Below are positions 37,301-52,300 of a stretch of DNA of 64,000 nucleotides, in pieces (the first letter of the stretch is position 1; every line of letters begins with the position of its first letter). Below the pieces are notes generated by a model. It had not been told where the DNA came from. It searched no databases and was given only the letters and a program-made list of their open reading frames with translations. The DNA is from Ascaris suum (lineage: Eukaryota; Nematoda; Chromadorea; Rhabditida; Ascarididae): assembly GCA_013433145.1 (NCBI GenBank), contig CM024187.1, forward strand, positions 930,001 to 994,000. The letters are read 5' to 3'. The translations under genes and the position numbers were made by a program.

Positions 37301-40300
37301 CACGTTAGTCACTCTTATGAGCTCATACAGAGTGAAAATATTCAAATTAGCTCAAAGCTTCTTGTAGCCGCAACCCGAATCCGCCAAGTTCTTACTCGCC
37401 GTTGATACCGAACTGTTAGCTGTTGTCACCGTAGTCTTTTACATTGGATATTATGTCAGGAGGAGTGTGTCTCTGTTTGAAGCACGAATTTGTTGTTCTT
37501 AACGGCCACAAGAAAGAAAAACATTCCGGAGGCCGTCGACGCCGAAGCCATACCCTCCGGCAATAGAGTCTTACGTCTTACTTATCGCATTATGAGGGTC
37601 ATTATTTCAGATTAGGCAAAGCTGCTTATAACTGGTGCTTCCGGCATGCTGGAATTACACTTTGCACATATGTGCCATACATCAGTCGATTTATCTTTAA
37701 GTGAACCAAAGGCTCCATGCATCCCCTCACGATTAACATCCCTCTCCTCGTCCTCTCAGGCACTTAGTTGAAACGCACGCAAGTTTATATACTCTGGGAC
37801 CAGAAAATTCTCGGACTATTACCTTATCTCTATGAATGCCAACTCAGATTTTAACATTAAAAGTTGTCATGCCACTCGTAAGGAATTATTTTCCCCACAG
37901 GGCAGCTTTTCTGATTCGGTTATTTTCAGGATATTATGTTAGAATTATATGTCAGAAGGTTATTCTCCTCAGGTCCTCCGCGCTTCAGCCAATAACGCCA
38001 ATCACACACCAGTAGCTATCTCTTCCTATAAAATTTGCCTACAGCTTCACTTCCTCGGGCTGCGTTCTACCAGTCGCGCACACAGATTTTTTTCCCAGAA
38101 CTCATTACCCCAACTTCATACCACATTTGGTCTCTCTGTCTCAGTCGGTTAAACAGATGCACTGTTCACAAGCTTATAAGAATTAATGTCCTTTGGAATA
38201 TATTGAAAAGTGATACAATGCAAATGAATGTTGTTTGCTACAACTAATGCGCAAAGCTCTGCCCGTAAATCCTTTCTGCTACAGACTGGCTTTGCAGGCC
38301 TCGCTGACGTCATCGAGCAATTTACAGTGGAGTCTTGATATGTGCAACATGCTTCTGCCATTCGTATGCGAACTGCCGGCTTGCATTAAAGGTGACCGTC
38401 TTAGGCATTTTCTTTACGCCTATCTTATGCGATTTTATCCCTTTGCGCTCGCAGTTCTCATTGCGATGACGTCATGCATGTTCTTTTTATTCGGTAATTA
38501 TTCTAACCTAAACTAAGTATTACGGTAGTTTTATCAGTTTGAAAGTTTCAAGAAAATGTCGTCCGAAGAAACTCCTTAGAAGCAGTGAGGTGTTCTTTTG
38601 CGAAAAAAATTTATGCTAACGGTTGATTGGGTTGAAATGCGAATGCATTTCTATTATTTTTTAGCAATTGGTGAAATCGGTTACGTTGATGAGTATAACT
38701 ATAGAGATGCATATCGTGCTAGGTATTTTGGCCATGTATGCAATCGTCTAAACGAAGTGCTTTTGAAGTAAAGAAGAATTTCATAAAACGGTGAAAACTA
38801 GAAAGGATGGACCGATATCAATGCACTTAGAGGATATTGGAAGTGGACGACGAAGTGCGGTATAAGTGTCACCTATGGCGAGTAGTCCCTGGCGTTCTTT
38901 ATGTCTTCAGCAGTTTTATATGTTGCGTTTTTAATGAACTGTTTTATGCAGTTCTTGTTTGCGAAAAAAAAAAATAACGCATTTAACGAAAGGGTAACGG
39001 CCGTTGTCGTATCAGTATTCGTGGTACGGCGGTATAAAAGACGAGTGCGTCGGGTGGTGCGACAAAGGTATGCCTCAACATGTGGTTGGCCGGCGGAGAC
39101 CTTGAACCTGATGCAGCCTGCTTTTGTCGCCGCGAAAGACAATACGAAAATTAAAGAATTAGAAACGGCGAGGCGCAGTGTTCGCTCTTTCTGAGGGACT
39201 TAAATGTCCAGTGTTGTCGTTCCTACTAACATATACATGCAACGTATACATGCAAACTTCAATTGATCGAAAGGGGGGCCAAATTTCTTGCGATCAATTG
39301 TGTCGGAATCGTGAAAACAATAGTGAACGCTTTCAAATCATCTACGAAATATAATTATTTAATTCAGCAGTATTGGTTTCGTAAATTTGCAGGATCTTTC
39401 TTTTGCCAGAACGGGAAGTGTGTTCCACAATCGGCGCATTGCAATGGTGTGAACGAATGTGGTGATTACAGCGATGAGTTGAACTGTCCTGGTTAGTATA
39501 GCCATAGTCAGCGCATTTGCTGGTTAAAATGAACTTGCTGGGAAGGAGGGTATCAAATCCGATACAGAAAACCACGAAGAAGATAAAGAGATACGTATGA
39601 CAGAAAGATGAATAAGGTGGTAAAAATATGGTTACAGTTAGAGAAGTCGGCATCTTTTTGCTTCGGCTTTTATTCAACAGAGTTAGATAAGCAAGTGTTT
39701 TAAAAAATGATGACATAACTTTAAAAAACTTTGCGAAAAACGTTTGGCAGATGTAAAGAACAGTCATTGTCGGCATTAAAGATAACCTTGAAATATTTTC
39801 ATTTGCCAGTCGTATCGTTGCTTTGGTCATGTATGATGAAGACAAATGCGGAATCGGCTGTGACATGCGCCAGAGTAAGCTTCGTTGTCGGCAAAAATGC
39901 AACGAAGCGATAGTCAATGCCATAGTGGAAAAAGACAACGCAGAAAATTTTGACACGTTTTTGAGTGCGAGAATGCGCTCTTATAAACCTGTTTGAAGAG
40001 CGTTCAAGCTGATAATCAAAAAGTGCTTTTCGATTTTCGTCATATTTGCCCTCAAATATCTTATTGATACTCAATGATTCAGTAATCTGAAGTATAACAT
40101 AGGTTGTATGACGACATTCTTTCGCTTTAAAGATAGTCCACAAGAGATGAAATCCTTGCTGGGATGTAGAAGATTGTAGAACTGAAATTAATTCGGAAAT
40201 GAATTGGTCAGACCGGAAATGAATTGAGGGCTGTTGTCTATGGTGCGAATACGAAGACGCTGATCAGCAGCAGCAGTGGCAGTAATCCCGGTAATGTATA

Positions 40301-43300
40301 TGTGCGGCGATGTGGTTTTCGTTTGGGATTCATACTCCTTCCTTTCTCTCTCTGTTTCACATTCAACTTAAATTGCAAAGTGAAACCAAACCAGATCTTT
40401 GTTTCTTAATTAAATTGGCAAAAGGATGGCTGCTCTCTAATGGTCATCCATATAATTTGCAGCGTCGCACAAAGATATGGGCTGTGTTAAATACGAGAAA
40501 GGCGAATCGGGCAAAATCCATACACCTAATTATCCGTCACCGTATAGTGCAAGCGCGAAGTGCCGTTGGGTCATCGAAGGACCAATCAGTTCTCGCATTC
40601 ACGTAATATTTCGCATATTTCACTTCACTGCTGGCCTTCTCATCGAATTATCTCATTGTATTTATTATTTACGATATTCTGTTTGTTACAAATCTACTCG
40701 TAACAATATATAAGTCTTACAACCAATCAAGCTAGAATTTTTGTTGACGTGGGTGGTCTTGACGGTGATCCCTAACTGACTTGAGGGACTGCAGTTTGCT
40801 GCGGAAATAAGAAGCAGAAGGTTGGTTATTCTGGAATCACTAGCAAATTATCACCTTCTTTCAGCCGATGCAAGAATGGGCAACAACCGAATGAGGTGTG
40901 CACATTGGTGACTTGCACTTTTATGAACGATTTATGTGGTACATTAGCCAGTTTCATAAGCGAATATTTGGTGTAATTCACTGAGTTCGTTCACTAGCAC
41001 TCACTCTCAGCATCCATATATGTAAACCATGGAAAATGTCTTTTGTGAGGTCCCTGGATGCGCAGTTGATATTGTGAACAGGTAAGACATTCCAGCGCTC
41101 CACGCCACTTTCGCGCGTATAAATAGAATGCGATGCACGCTGAATTATCGATAAGCAACGTTGCGTATAAGAAATATCCAAAGGTGATTTATAATGGTGC
41201 GACATAGTCGGCGTAAACCCGGAGAATGCAAATACAGCGCAGAAATGATGCCCTAAAGGAAAATGAAGCATCATCTTCAAAAGTCAACAAATGGGGCGGA
41301 AAATGAGAGAAAACCTAAAAACGGAATTTTTGAGAAAAACTGCCTCTTCCACTCTCAATTGAGCTCCCTCTAAATTCTTGATAACTTCTTGATCACCGTA
41401 TGCAAATAAAAATGTTGCAAATAGCAGTTCATATGAGTGGTCCATTGAAATTGAGCAAATTTTTTGAACGAGGTCAGTTGTGATCCTCTTTCATGAGAAT
41501 GCAGAATGTTGTACACCGGTGATATTGCTGTCTAGCAAAATCTACTGTCATGCAGTACATATTTCAGAGAAAATTTTACTTTGTGCAATTTTATGCAATA
41601 TTTTATCCCTTTTCAATGAGAACGCAATCCAACACCGATCTGAATCACGTCTTATTGTTTTGACAGTTTGATTTTGTTGTCGGCTCGTACCGCATGCAAA
41701 ATATATTCACTCCTTTCTAATCTCCTTTTAAAATTCGAGAGCCGTTATCAGATTTCTACCGAATGATTGAAAATTCTAAATTTATTTCTCGAATCTTGTC
41801 AAAAATTTTTGGCTTCAAATTTGCTTCTTTATGACGCAATGGAAATTTCTACCGAAGTGTCTTAGGAAAAAAAGTGCATATCCAAAGTGGAATGGTGCCA
41901 TATAAGGATATTTATTTCCACTAGTCGACTGTTCAGAGATATTGCAACTTCCTTTATACAAAATGGCTTGTTGATTTTAGTTGACGTTCGACTCATTCGA
42001 AACAGAAGAGTTTCATGACTTGGTAACTGTACTGGATGGAGGCCCTGCTGAGAATTCCTCCTTTGTCATGGCAACGCTTTCGGGCTCAAAGAAGCCAGGA
42101 ACACTGATTTCCAGCACGAATGTCGTTGTTGTAAAGTTTGCTAGCGATGCACATCTACAAGGACGTGGCTTCCAGGCGACTTGGCGAGCAGGTTCGTTCA
42201 TTCCAAAAAAAAAATGTCTGTGTACTTTCAGTGTCGTTTTCATTCCACTTTTCTTTCCTCTATATATCTCGAATGAATGCTCCACTGAAGTGGGAAATTT
42301 ATTCTAGTATCCAGTGAAGTTTTCCCTTTTCCTAAAGGATAGAAAGATGATAATGTGACATTTTGCATAAATGCAATTGATAGCACAGGCTAAGAGGAGG
42401 GTAAAACATCACATAAATGTACTTCTTGTCCGGTCATGATAAATAGTTAAATAGATGTCTTGGGGCTGGTTGTTAATGCAACGGTCATTCCACAATAGCT
42501 GTACCCTTCTACACTCATCTTTTCAAATTGAAGCGATTTTAACATCGCATACTTCATCCAAGTCATTTCTCTGAAGTTTAAGTTATCTCTACGCTTTGCT
42601 TCTTCTTTACAGTTTCATACTCGCCAAGCGATTTTCTTTAAGCGTCGTAGATTCTTCTAATAAAACCATCCTTTTTAGCGGAGATACGTTTATACTCTTT
42701 TAAGGCAAGGTCATGCAATCAACTATGTCAATGTGCACGTTATATATTAGCGTTAAATCGCAGTGCTCATGAATTAAGTGCAGAGTTCATTGTCGTTTCT
42801 CCCACTCATACCACAGCGAGCAAGCTTCAAGCAGTGTAATAATTCCGGAAACGGAGAGGCTTATTTTTCTTGCGGTCAAAAAATTCATAATTTCTAGTAA
42901 ACTTCGTTTTTTTCGAACACAGATGTTTAAATTTTGATATTTGACACGTTATATTTGGTGACTTTTGAATTTTCCCGTAGAAGCATTTTACGATGGGAAT
43001 TTACACCATGGTTGGAGTTTTCTGGATAGCAATCACCTTCTTCTGTTTCTATTGTCAAGCTGAAGACTGAGCTGCTGCTGCTGCAGGCTAGTCCAGAAAC
43101 AAGTAACATGCTCCTTTCTCCAATACTAAAATGAGGACTTATATGGGGAATATTAAGGAAAATTGGAGATACCAGAAATTGGAATGTGGATTATCTTTGT
43201 GGAATCCGAATTTTAACAGTCACACACTTTCTGCGTCGTTTGCAAAAAGTACCATCATTGCCATATTTGATGAAAAAAATTTTTTTTGGCAGCTAGTTTG

Positions 43301-46300
43301 TGACGGCATTTGAAATGGGGGTTTATTTGTTGCAATAGTGGATGGTATGCAAGACCACCAACAAAAAATGCTTATGTCGTTAATGACAATTTGTACGTCG
43401 CGAAATTCCTCTCTTTTTGTTCGCTTTCCACTTCACACTTCCACTCCACCTACCCAATCTTTCGCATGAAGTACCGCTTCCGTCATATGCATGCCATCAT
43501 AAATTAGGCGCAATTTTAATGGTGTGAGCTATTTTCGAGGCTGACAAACGAAGTCAAAAGCATTCTGCACTGAGGCAACTGTAGCAGGGTCGGATAAACT
43601 TCGATTATATGCGACTTGAGGTTTTCGGGCTCCGGTGCGATATAAGTAAAAGCTCGAATAAATTTTTGACTGTCATAGGCGGGGAAGATGGGCATGGCAT
43701 CTCGCAAGTTACAATAAATGATTATTTTCTGTACTTACACAACTTTCAAATGTAGCATCTTTCGTCGCAGTGCGAGCGTACCTTTTGCTTGAATTCGACT
43801 AGGAGACGCTCGACACCTTAGCGTCTTGGGTGGTCTGCTTAATTTTCTTTAGCGCATCGCCATAATAGAAGGATAGAAGGGTCAGTAAGGCACATAGGTA
43901 GAAAATAGGATGCCAAAAAAGGTGCTTTCTGAATGCATGCGGTGGATTTTAGTCGGTTATTGGCCCTGCTGGCTTAAGCAGATTGCATCAAGACCTTGAA
44001 CGTTAACACTCTGCTGGTTAGGGATCTCAGAAATACCCTCTTCTCTGAAGTCCACAACTTTGACAGCAGAAAGAAATCGCCAGAAGACTTCCAACCTAGT
44101 CGTAGCTTGAGCTATGAGCCCATCTGTGAACTGCGGTTCCCCGTCAGCAACATCCACCGTTCGTGGAGGATTTTGTTATTATGAAAGCATGGCATGTGCG
44201 TTAGTCGTATGTGTATGCATCCAACCAGTCCGAAAATCGGCGCCTGTTCTACCGTGTAGGAATTTGAGCAGCACGTAAAGCAGCCTACCAAAAACAGTTC
44301 AGTCATCAATCTCGCAGTCTTTTGGCCCCTCCTCGCGTATCTCAGCGCCATCGGAACCTCAAAATTTCTTCACACCTAACCTGTGCTGATGACGCCTCCA
44401 TCTTCAGTTCTTATTAGTACGATTACCGCAGTAAAGACTGCAGTCTTATTAATTTTCAGATCGACTACCAGTCTCTTTCCCTCAGAACTTCAGAGTTGGT
44501 GCAAAATGCGAGTATCTTGTCGCTTTCCTCTTCTCAATATTCGAGACGACTTATCCTCGTAGTGCAAAGCCTTTCGGTTATAGCCGTCATTTTATGTATT
44601 GAAGCTAGGCCATACTGGTTTCTGCTCGCTGGTTTCTTGATAAAAATGCACTATTCATTCGTTGAAATGGAGTAACTGAGTGCAGTTCCCATCTGATTCT
44701 TGCACATGCGTTCTTCCTGCACAGATAATATGCGATAAAGATGTCAGGGAGGTCGCAACAATATGCCCTTTTGTATTTCAGTTCACTCTCTCACCTGACC
44801 ATCCAACTGCTCAAAAGCATCTATTAGCAAATCATATTTAGTATCTAGTAGCGAGTCATATTTACCAACTATGACAAAGCGAATAGTCTTTTCGTTAACA
44901 TGACTAGAGCTCTAAAGAAAATATCATCGATCTAGCAGAAAGAGAGGACAGGAATAGGAAATCTTGTTTAAGCAGAAACTCTCCGCGTTGATATATTCAA
45001 AAGAAAAGATGGGTCGAGCTAGTCGCACAATAAGTCTTGAAATCTAGAAGTTAGCTATCAGGTATGGTAAGAGAGTGGGTCGGGAATTGAATTAAGTAAG
45101 AGTTTGGACTTCAATGACCGTTGCGGTAGTGAATTCAACAGGCTCAGAACGTGGCAAGCGAAAGAGTTCAACTCTATTAGTGCATGCAATATACAGTGAG
45201 GCAATACGTATGACCTCTAATTAAGCCACATTCGGAAAACATTCAACTCGTCCACAACATTGATGAATGAAAAACTGTAAACAAAAAAAAATTGTAAACA
45301 AGAAGTCACGTCGAACTGCAAATGACCCAGCTCCAAAGTAACCAGATTAAGCTTTACGGTTTACGTTGAAATGTGTGTGGCATCATACAAGATCTCAATA
45401 CACTTATCCATAGAAAGATCTCTGCGCATTTTCAAGCTCATTTACATTATGCAACTACGAGAGCGAGGACATAGAGAATCAACATTCAACAATTCGATGA
45501 ACGTCTGAGGTGAAAGCATTGAACTGCACGGGCTATCTATGGAAAAGATGCGGTGAATTAGGCGAGGTGTTGTATATTAGCAGCGACAAAAGTTGTGGCG
45601 AGTATGCGCTAAGAACGATGGATCTCCCAGTCGAGCCGTTACGATTCTTGGATTCGCTTAGTCTCATTAAAAGCGAACCCATGGTTTTGATGATTGCAGA
45701 GGTTGAGTGATAGTTGGCATGGGCTTCCTTCTACTATATAGGGGATTTTCCTTGATTTATATATTTCCCACTCTGCAACGTATTTTCTTTACAAATAAGA
45801 ACACGTTATACTTTTCTTATCTGATTGCAGTAAGCGTATCGTGCGGAGGAATACTGAAAGCTCAACCCTATGGGCAGACGTTGACGAGTCCTGATTTTCC
45901 AAAGAACTATCCGAATGGATTGGAGTGCGTATGGAAGGTGGATGCACCTAGAGGGCAACTCATCTCACTTAATGTATGCCTTTTCCACGATGCTTTGCAT
46001 TCTTTTACAGTCCGCTTAGCTCGAACGCGTATTCTGTCCTACGTGCCAATTGAAGTGTTTCGAAAAGCCTCTGGCTTATTTTGGACTAGAAATCGTCCGG
46101 CTTCAGTAACTGTGCGTAAAAATGGTCTCTAACCAATCACAGTATACCTTGTTTAGGTCATCTTGGCTGCAATGCTTGTTAGGCTTATGAAGGTCTGAGG
46201 TCGACAATTATGGAATAGTGGGTTTCAGGTAGAAGATCTTGACCTGGAGGCTCCACACGATTTCTTGCTTATTTACGATGGGGCAAGTCCATCGGCACCC

Positions 46301-49300
46301 GTGCTCGCTCGTCTCTCGGGCTCAATATCACAGCCTCAGCTAATCATCTCCAGCCAAAGCCATCTTTACATTTACTTCTACTCAAACTTTGCTCAAAATG
46401 GTCGCGGCTTTAGTATCTCTTACAAGCGAGGTAAGCGACAAACCGACATCTGCCTATTCTTCGTTGGCAGGATTTCTATACATTTACCATTTGATGCTTT
46501 TTATGCATCAACATGTTCATCTGTTGATAAAACCATTAAATCTGTCTAGAGTATCTCTCTAGAAAGGTTAGTGGCAAACTTTTGTTATTATGGTAAGAGC
46601 TGGACGGCGATTTCTGTTGTCATTTCGACGAGTTCTGTACGCAGCGTATGTAACGAGTTTTGTGAACTTCTTCCTTGTAACAGAAGTGTTCTTGACATTT
46701 ATTTGCTGAATACTGCATCAAATTGATTGCTCTGAGGTATGCGTTGTTTCATATTCTCCTATCGGGCATTACTTCGCTGTTGCCTTATTCTCAGACGAAT
46801 GACACATTCCTTCCCCTCCCCCATGAGATTGGTGAGTTCGCGTCTCTCCTGAACGCTGCTACAAACCGTTATAAGCAGATATGAGTTCAATATTGTGACG
46901 GTTCGCCAAATCTGGACTAAGCTGAAGCGAATCTTTTAGAGTTAGATATGTTTTATTTATATTGCAGCTATTATATATGTACACAAATTGTCCTCATATT
47001 TGATGAGTCTAAAAACACAAAGCTGGATTGACTGATAGCTTTCAGCGTTTACAGCTTAATCTCTCGACGATTCATCTAATCTGACAATTATGTTTCTTTT
47101 AAATACTCTTGATGGTAAAGTTGCTAATGTATTTCAATAATGATAGCTTTATTCTCTCTTTTGATGAACGCTTTGCATTCAGTACTTCGCAACTCGTTGT
47201 ACACTCGAACGTGAGATAGTTAGAGGGATGGTTTTGATGATTCCCATATAAAGTAAGGGAGTAGCTGAAAGGTATTGTTCAACGATTCTTATATACGTAT
47301 CCGAAGTGAGCGGTGATCTAAGACTTATAAGACCCACAATGTCAAAGGAGGAAAATCTGTTCATTAGTAGCCAATCGAAACGAGCAAACCCGTACGCGGA
47401 GTGTAGGGAGAGAGGAGGAGGAGGAGGTGCAGATTTCCACGGCGTGAAAACCTCTTGTGTCTGAGTTATAAGTGAACAGAGTGCAGGTTCTTTTCGAATT
47501 TTCGAATTAAATTGGAACAATTTGATCAAATGCTTGAAGTGTTCAAAACGTAACGTTATTATTTTCGATTTACGAGTTCTCAAGATAAGGTCATCCTGAA
47601 ATTCGACCCACTCTTCCGTCAGAATTCCGACGCACGGGCCTAAGAAGTTGTTTACACTGGGGCAGTACAATAGCCGTAGTAGTTGTTTTCAGCCTGACGT
47701 GCTGAGGCAGTTAAAATTGAGTGCCCTAAATATGCAGATGAAATTTAGGCTGTTCGAACACAATACGCCTTAACGATGGTGTCATCATTTCACCTGGTTT
47801 CAACCGCGTCCCATATCCTAACTCCCAGCGATGCGTTTATACGGTAGAGCTACCTGAGGAGAAGGTGAATCAGCCATTGGCGTTCGTCGTCAACAGTTTC
47901 GACGTGGCGGAAGATGATCGCTTACTTGTACGATTTTACATTTTTGCTTTTCCACTTCTTTATTCACTTTTCCTCTCCCTGCGTTTTGCACTACTTTCAA
48001 AATTTTGCACAGGTAACACGATATTTTTATTCAGCAAAGTTCTGGCACTTAGCTCTTTATTTTTGTCGACAGGACATAGCTCTTTTTGTCCAGCAACCTG
48101 ATGATGATTGATTTCCACCTTCCAATGTGAATTGATAGCTTTGTTAGGAAATATCGGTGGGAAGTGTGTTCAGGTGGTTGAAGGAAGCAAAAGAGGCAGT
48201 AAATTGTGGCATTGTGGTTGATTAATTGACTGTGCAACCTTCTGCAGGGATCGATTCTCTTATTACTTACTTTTTTTAATCATTTGGTGAAAAAATCACT
48301 AAGAAAGCTGCTTTTACTTTTGTTTTCTCTTGCTGATCACATGAATGATGATGCGTTATTAATTTTTCTTTTTTTGACTTGTATTTTTCACTCGTAAAGT
48401 CTTCAAAAGTATAAATATTCTTTCTTGATCAATTTCATTCTCGTTCTCCGAGGCATCTCAAACACGGAATATTGTTGACTTCTTGCAGATGTTCGAAGAA
48501 ACTGAAGGGGGTAGAGCGTTACATACTGGAGATGGATTCAGTGCGAGCGCACGTCCACCGAAAAGTATATTCGCTCAAGCTAGTACCGTACAAATTATCT
48601 TCACAAGCAACTCGATTCGAAATGCGCTTGGCTGGAACATTACTTTCTCAACAAGTGAGCATCTATGGATTACAGCGTTTAATGAAAATCCGTTGACCTC
48701 AATTTGAACCCTTGACAGTTGTAAGGTGTTCGCTTTGAAGAACAGCGTCTGTGTTATAGTGCACGCTGATTCGAACTTGAACATGCAAGAGCGCCATACA
48801 GTATCGCCTTTTCTGACACATTTTTCCTGTTATGCGCTTTTGCTAGCTTGTTTTGCAACCTTACATTACGGCAATACGTAAGCCATATTTATGCTTGTGT
48901 GTGTGTGTCTCTAGGGTAGCTTCCATTTAGATATGACAAAATTTGGTGGGGACGATGAACACCACAAGCTAATCTTTTCTATCACATCTACACTCATCCA
49001 TCAATCTATACAGGAGTTAAAGACATTTAAAGGGGAAAAGCTGCAATCATTTGATAGCGAAAGGCTTTTCATTTTGCTCTTGAGAGAAGAACCTTTTGTA
49101 CTCGATTTGTAGATGTGATCGGATGAGTTAAATTGCGGAACTATTGTTCTACTCATTCAATTTTTGTTGACGAGTTGTGAAGGTGGTTGGGCAAGTGAGT
49201 CGAGTGCAAAGCGCGCATATCCTCTCAACTCCTATGGCACGCTTTTCCACTTATTCAATTTTCAGAAAGCATTTTTCCTATTATTTTGAATGAGGAACGA

Positions 49301-52300
49301 TTTGTGGCTGCTTCCTTACCGTTTTATTTGGTTTCTTTGCCAGAGGATACTCCAGCAATCATACTCCCGCTGAGGCATTGTTTTGCAGATTGCCCGCCAC
49401 TGGTAACACCCAAATTGGTGTCGCTATCAACAAGAACTTCTGCGTTCGGCACGAAAGTGACTGCTTCTTGCCCGAGAGGATTCGAGTTTCGCACTGGTCG
49501 TGGACAGATGTTCCACGTTACGTGCCTTCTTGGTGGCAGATGGACTGAGGATCACATCCCCGATTGCCAGCGTAAGATTAAACGTTATTATTGCGAAGAG
49601 TATCTTTCAACTCAGACTTGAAAACGAGATTCGAAAGAAGCTGTACCACATTTGTTCAAAGTGAGTTAATAGTTATGAAACAAACTAGACAGTAAATGAA
49701 GCCAGTCTCAACAATGGCTGTAACGATGAACGGATGCAAAGTATAGACTGGAGTGGGCTAAATCGCTCGTTTATATGTTCCAACGATTGATAGCGGAACA
49801 ATTGCGAGGACCCACAAAAAGCCGAAAACTTTTCTACTTTGTATGTTTAAGGGATGATCGCCATTTGGCTTATTTGCGTATTCCTCTGCTTTCAGTTTGA
49901 CTATGTCGCTGTTTCCGCGTTTGTTTTTCCATCATATTTTCTGTGTTCTTCTGTTTTTCTCTCAGATACCTAACGCCTGGGAAATCGTTTAACTGTCTTT
50001 TTTATTGTGCGGCGTTGCGATGAGAGTTGTCCGACGTACTGGGCTGAGTGGCGTCAGCTCGTTCTTTCATTCCTCACTCAGTGGGATTCTCTTCTTGACT
50101 ATGGTGTTCGTTGTTCTTACTTACTGAGTGACGACTGGGTTTTGCATTCGTGTCTTCTTTCTACAATGTTTTCTTTTCGACTAGTAACGCATTTTGCGTA
50201 TGTCAAAGGTACTGCAACCCCCATCAATATCCGCATAGTTTTTTCTAGCTGTGATCGTTTTCTATTGGATCGCACTTTCCTCAACTTCACCCTTAAGCGC
50301 TTCAAAAGTATCTTCTATGTCTGTCAGAAATCTCTCCGTTCTTCGTGATTTCTTCTGCCAACTCTTCCGGTGCCTACTTTAACGCATCTTTTTATCACTA
50401 CAGATATTTATACGACGAGCCACTGAACATCTCTATTCTTTTTCCCACTTTCTAGAGAATTTGAAGTATCCTCTTCTTTTATTCCGGCTTCCTGCTTTCG
50501 TAGAGGCACTTGTGTTGATATGCGCATGTTTGACCAGTCTTTCAATCGCTACAGATAGGCTCTTTTAACTAACACAGCCTGAAGTTCATTGAATTGTGCT
50601 TCATCATGATATTCTCTGCCTGCAACGTGAGGAGCATCGCATGTTTGTTGCTTCATTGCCTTGCTGTAGATGGGGCATTACCAGAAGATTCCCTACACAC
50701 AGTTGAAGGTCATCATGGAATGTCATGCATCGACACAGTTTTCCATCGGTCTAGTGTGATTAATTGTAAATTACTCGTAGCTCAGTGTGTACTGACTGTA
50801 AATTGTACAAATATTTGCCTTCCTCTTCTGATTTTATTATGAAAGTTTCTCTTACTAGATAAGGATTGCATTTTTAGCTACGATATAATTCAACGTTTGC
50901 AGCTGTTTATTGCTCGGCAGTTCCACAAATCGCTAATGGTTTCGCTTCATCAGCCACTAACGTATCGTTCGGCGGGTCTGCAAAGTATACTTGTTACGAT
51001 GGCTTCAGTTTTCCTAGTGCAAAGAATTCAGAGGAGATTTACTGTACTGATGAGGGCAGATGGACTCCGACTCCCTCATGTAAAGGTAATGCTTCATTTT
51101 TAAAATGGCTGTTGCCGACTTAGATAGCATCAGTTGGAACAGTCATACTTATTCAAGAATATGTGTATTTGTTCTTTTACGTGCAGTAGTTTTTCGTTAC
51201 CCCTGTTCTACTGGTTTTTTCTTTCGTTTGACATAAGACCCTGTTGTTGCAGCCGTCTGCCTACGTGTTGAACTTCGTTTTCCGCTGCATATTTGATTGC
51301 TTCGAATCTTACAGATCTTCACACAAGTTTTAAAACATTATTCGTTATTGAGATGAGTCGCTGGAGTTTTCTCACCATTCTTTCTCCTAAATTTACGTCT
51401 CTGTCACTCTTCATTTTTTGAATATTTTGATCGACTTGGCAACATATCACGGCAGATGGAATCTCGATTAAGGCGCTTTACGGCGCTGCTTAATAGCACG
51501 TTGTTTGAGTGAAGCTTTGAAGAAAAAAGTTTCAGCGTTAAATGACGAGATGGTGTGTTTTCCAAGAGAATTTGAAAACTTAAAGCATTGCAGACGGTTG
51601 CAAATAAGCCAGTAGGCACTTTTTTTTCACTGTGGTGACATCTTTGGCGCAATTCTCCACTAATATTTTAACATACCAGTCCATAACGAGTAATTCGTTG
51701 CAAAATACCGATGCAAAGTAGTGAATTCCGAGCATCGATTAACAAGTTTCCAATTAACACTGGCTCCCCACTCGCCGAGTGACCCCGAATAGCAGCCATT
51801 TCCTCTATTTTTGACGCGAATGGAATTGGTTGCAAACCGTGTCAGGAAGAGGTGCCTCATATCCATATCATAACTGCTGACCTCGGAACCTTATGCAGGA
51901 GAATGAGTTGATTCGGCGAGCTGTTTCTTTCCCTTCTGCTTCCTTTTCTTTTGGTGAATCCTTATTTCGATCCAGCGATATTGCTGTCAACGTGACCTGA
52001 AAATATCCTTTCACTACACATTTGACGACCACTTGATTTCTCAAAAAGCGTGTTGTGCATCGAACCTCATAAGTGTCGTCACCTTGAGTCCTCAGCCTCC
52101 AGGGATTACGAGTTTCTATTTCACTTTACTCTGGTTTGCCTCTTTTTTTGAAGGGGACTTTTGAACAATTCGCAGTCCAGCTTCATCAGGGACGCAGACA
52201 GCTCCAGTCTACGATGTAGTTAAATTTGAGCACCAATGATGACCACGTGGTAGAATCCACTCCCAGCACTCAAACTGATCGATCCTTTGCGGTTGGTCTC

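Noticed and set aside
39342..39956. 204-codon minus-strand open frame
   Set aside because: It overlaps the LDLa exon in antisense. Sense-strand evidence (six Cys, SDE box, splice phases) is strong and the antisense peptide has no recognisable feature.
39760..40000. Plus-strand Cys-containing frame ([20 protein letters not shown]) between LDLa and CUB1
   Set aside because: The LDLa exon joins CUB1 directly in phase 1 (39491 to 40463), and this frame has no acceptor/donor pair in the right phase. It could be an alternative exon but is not needed.
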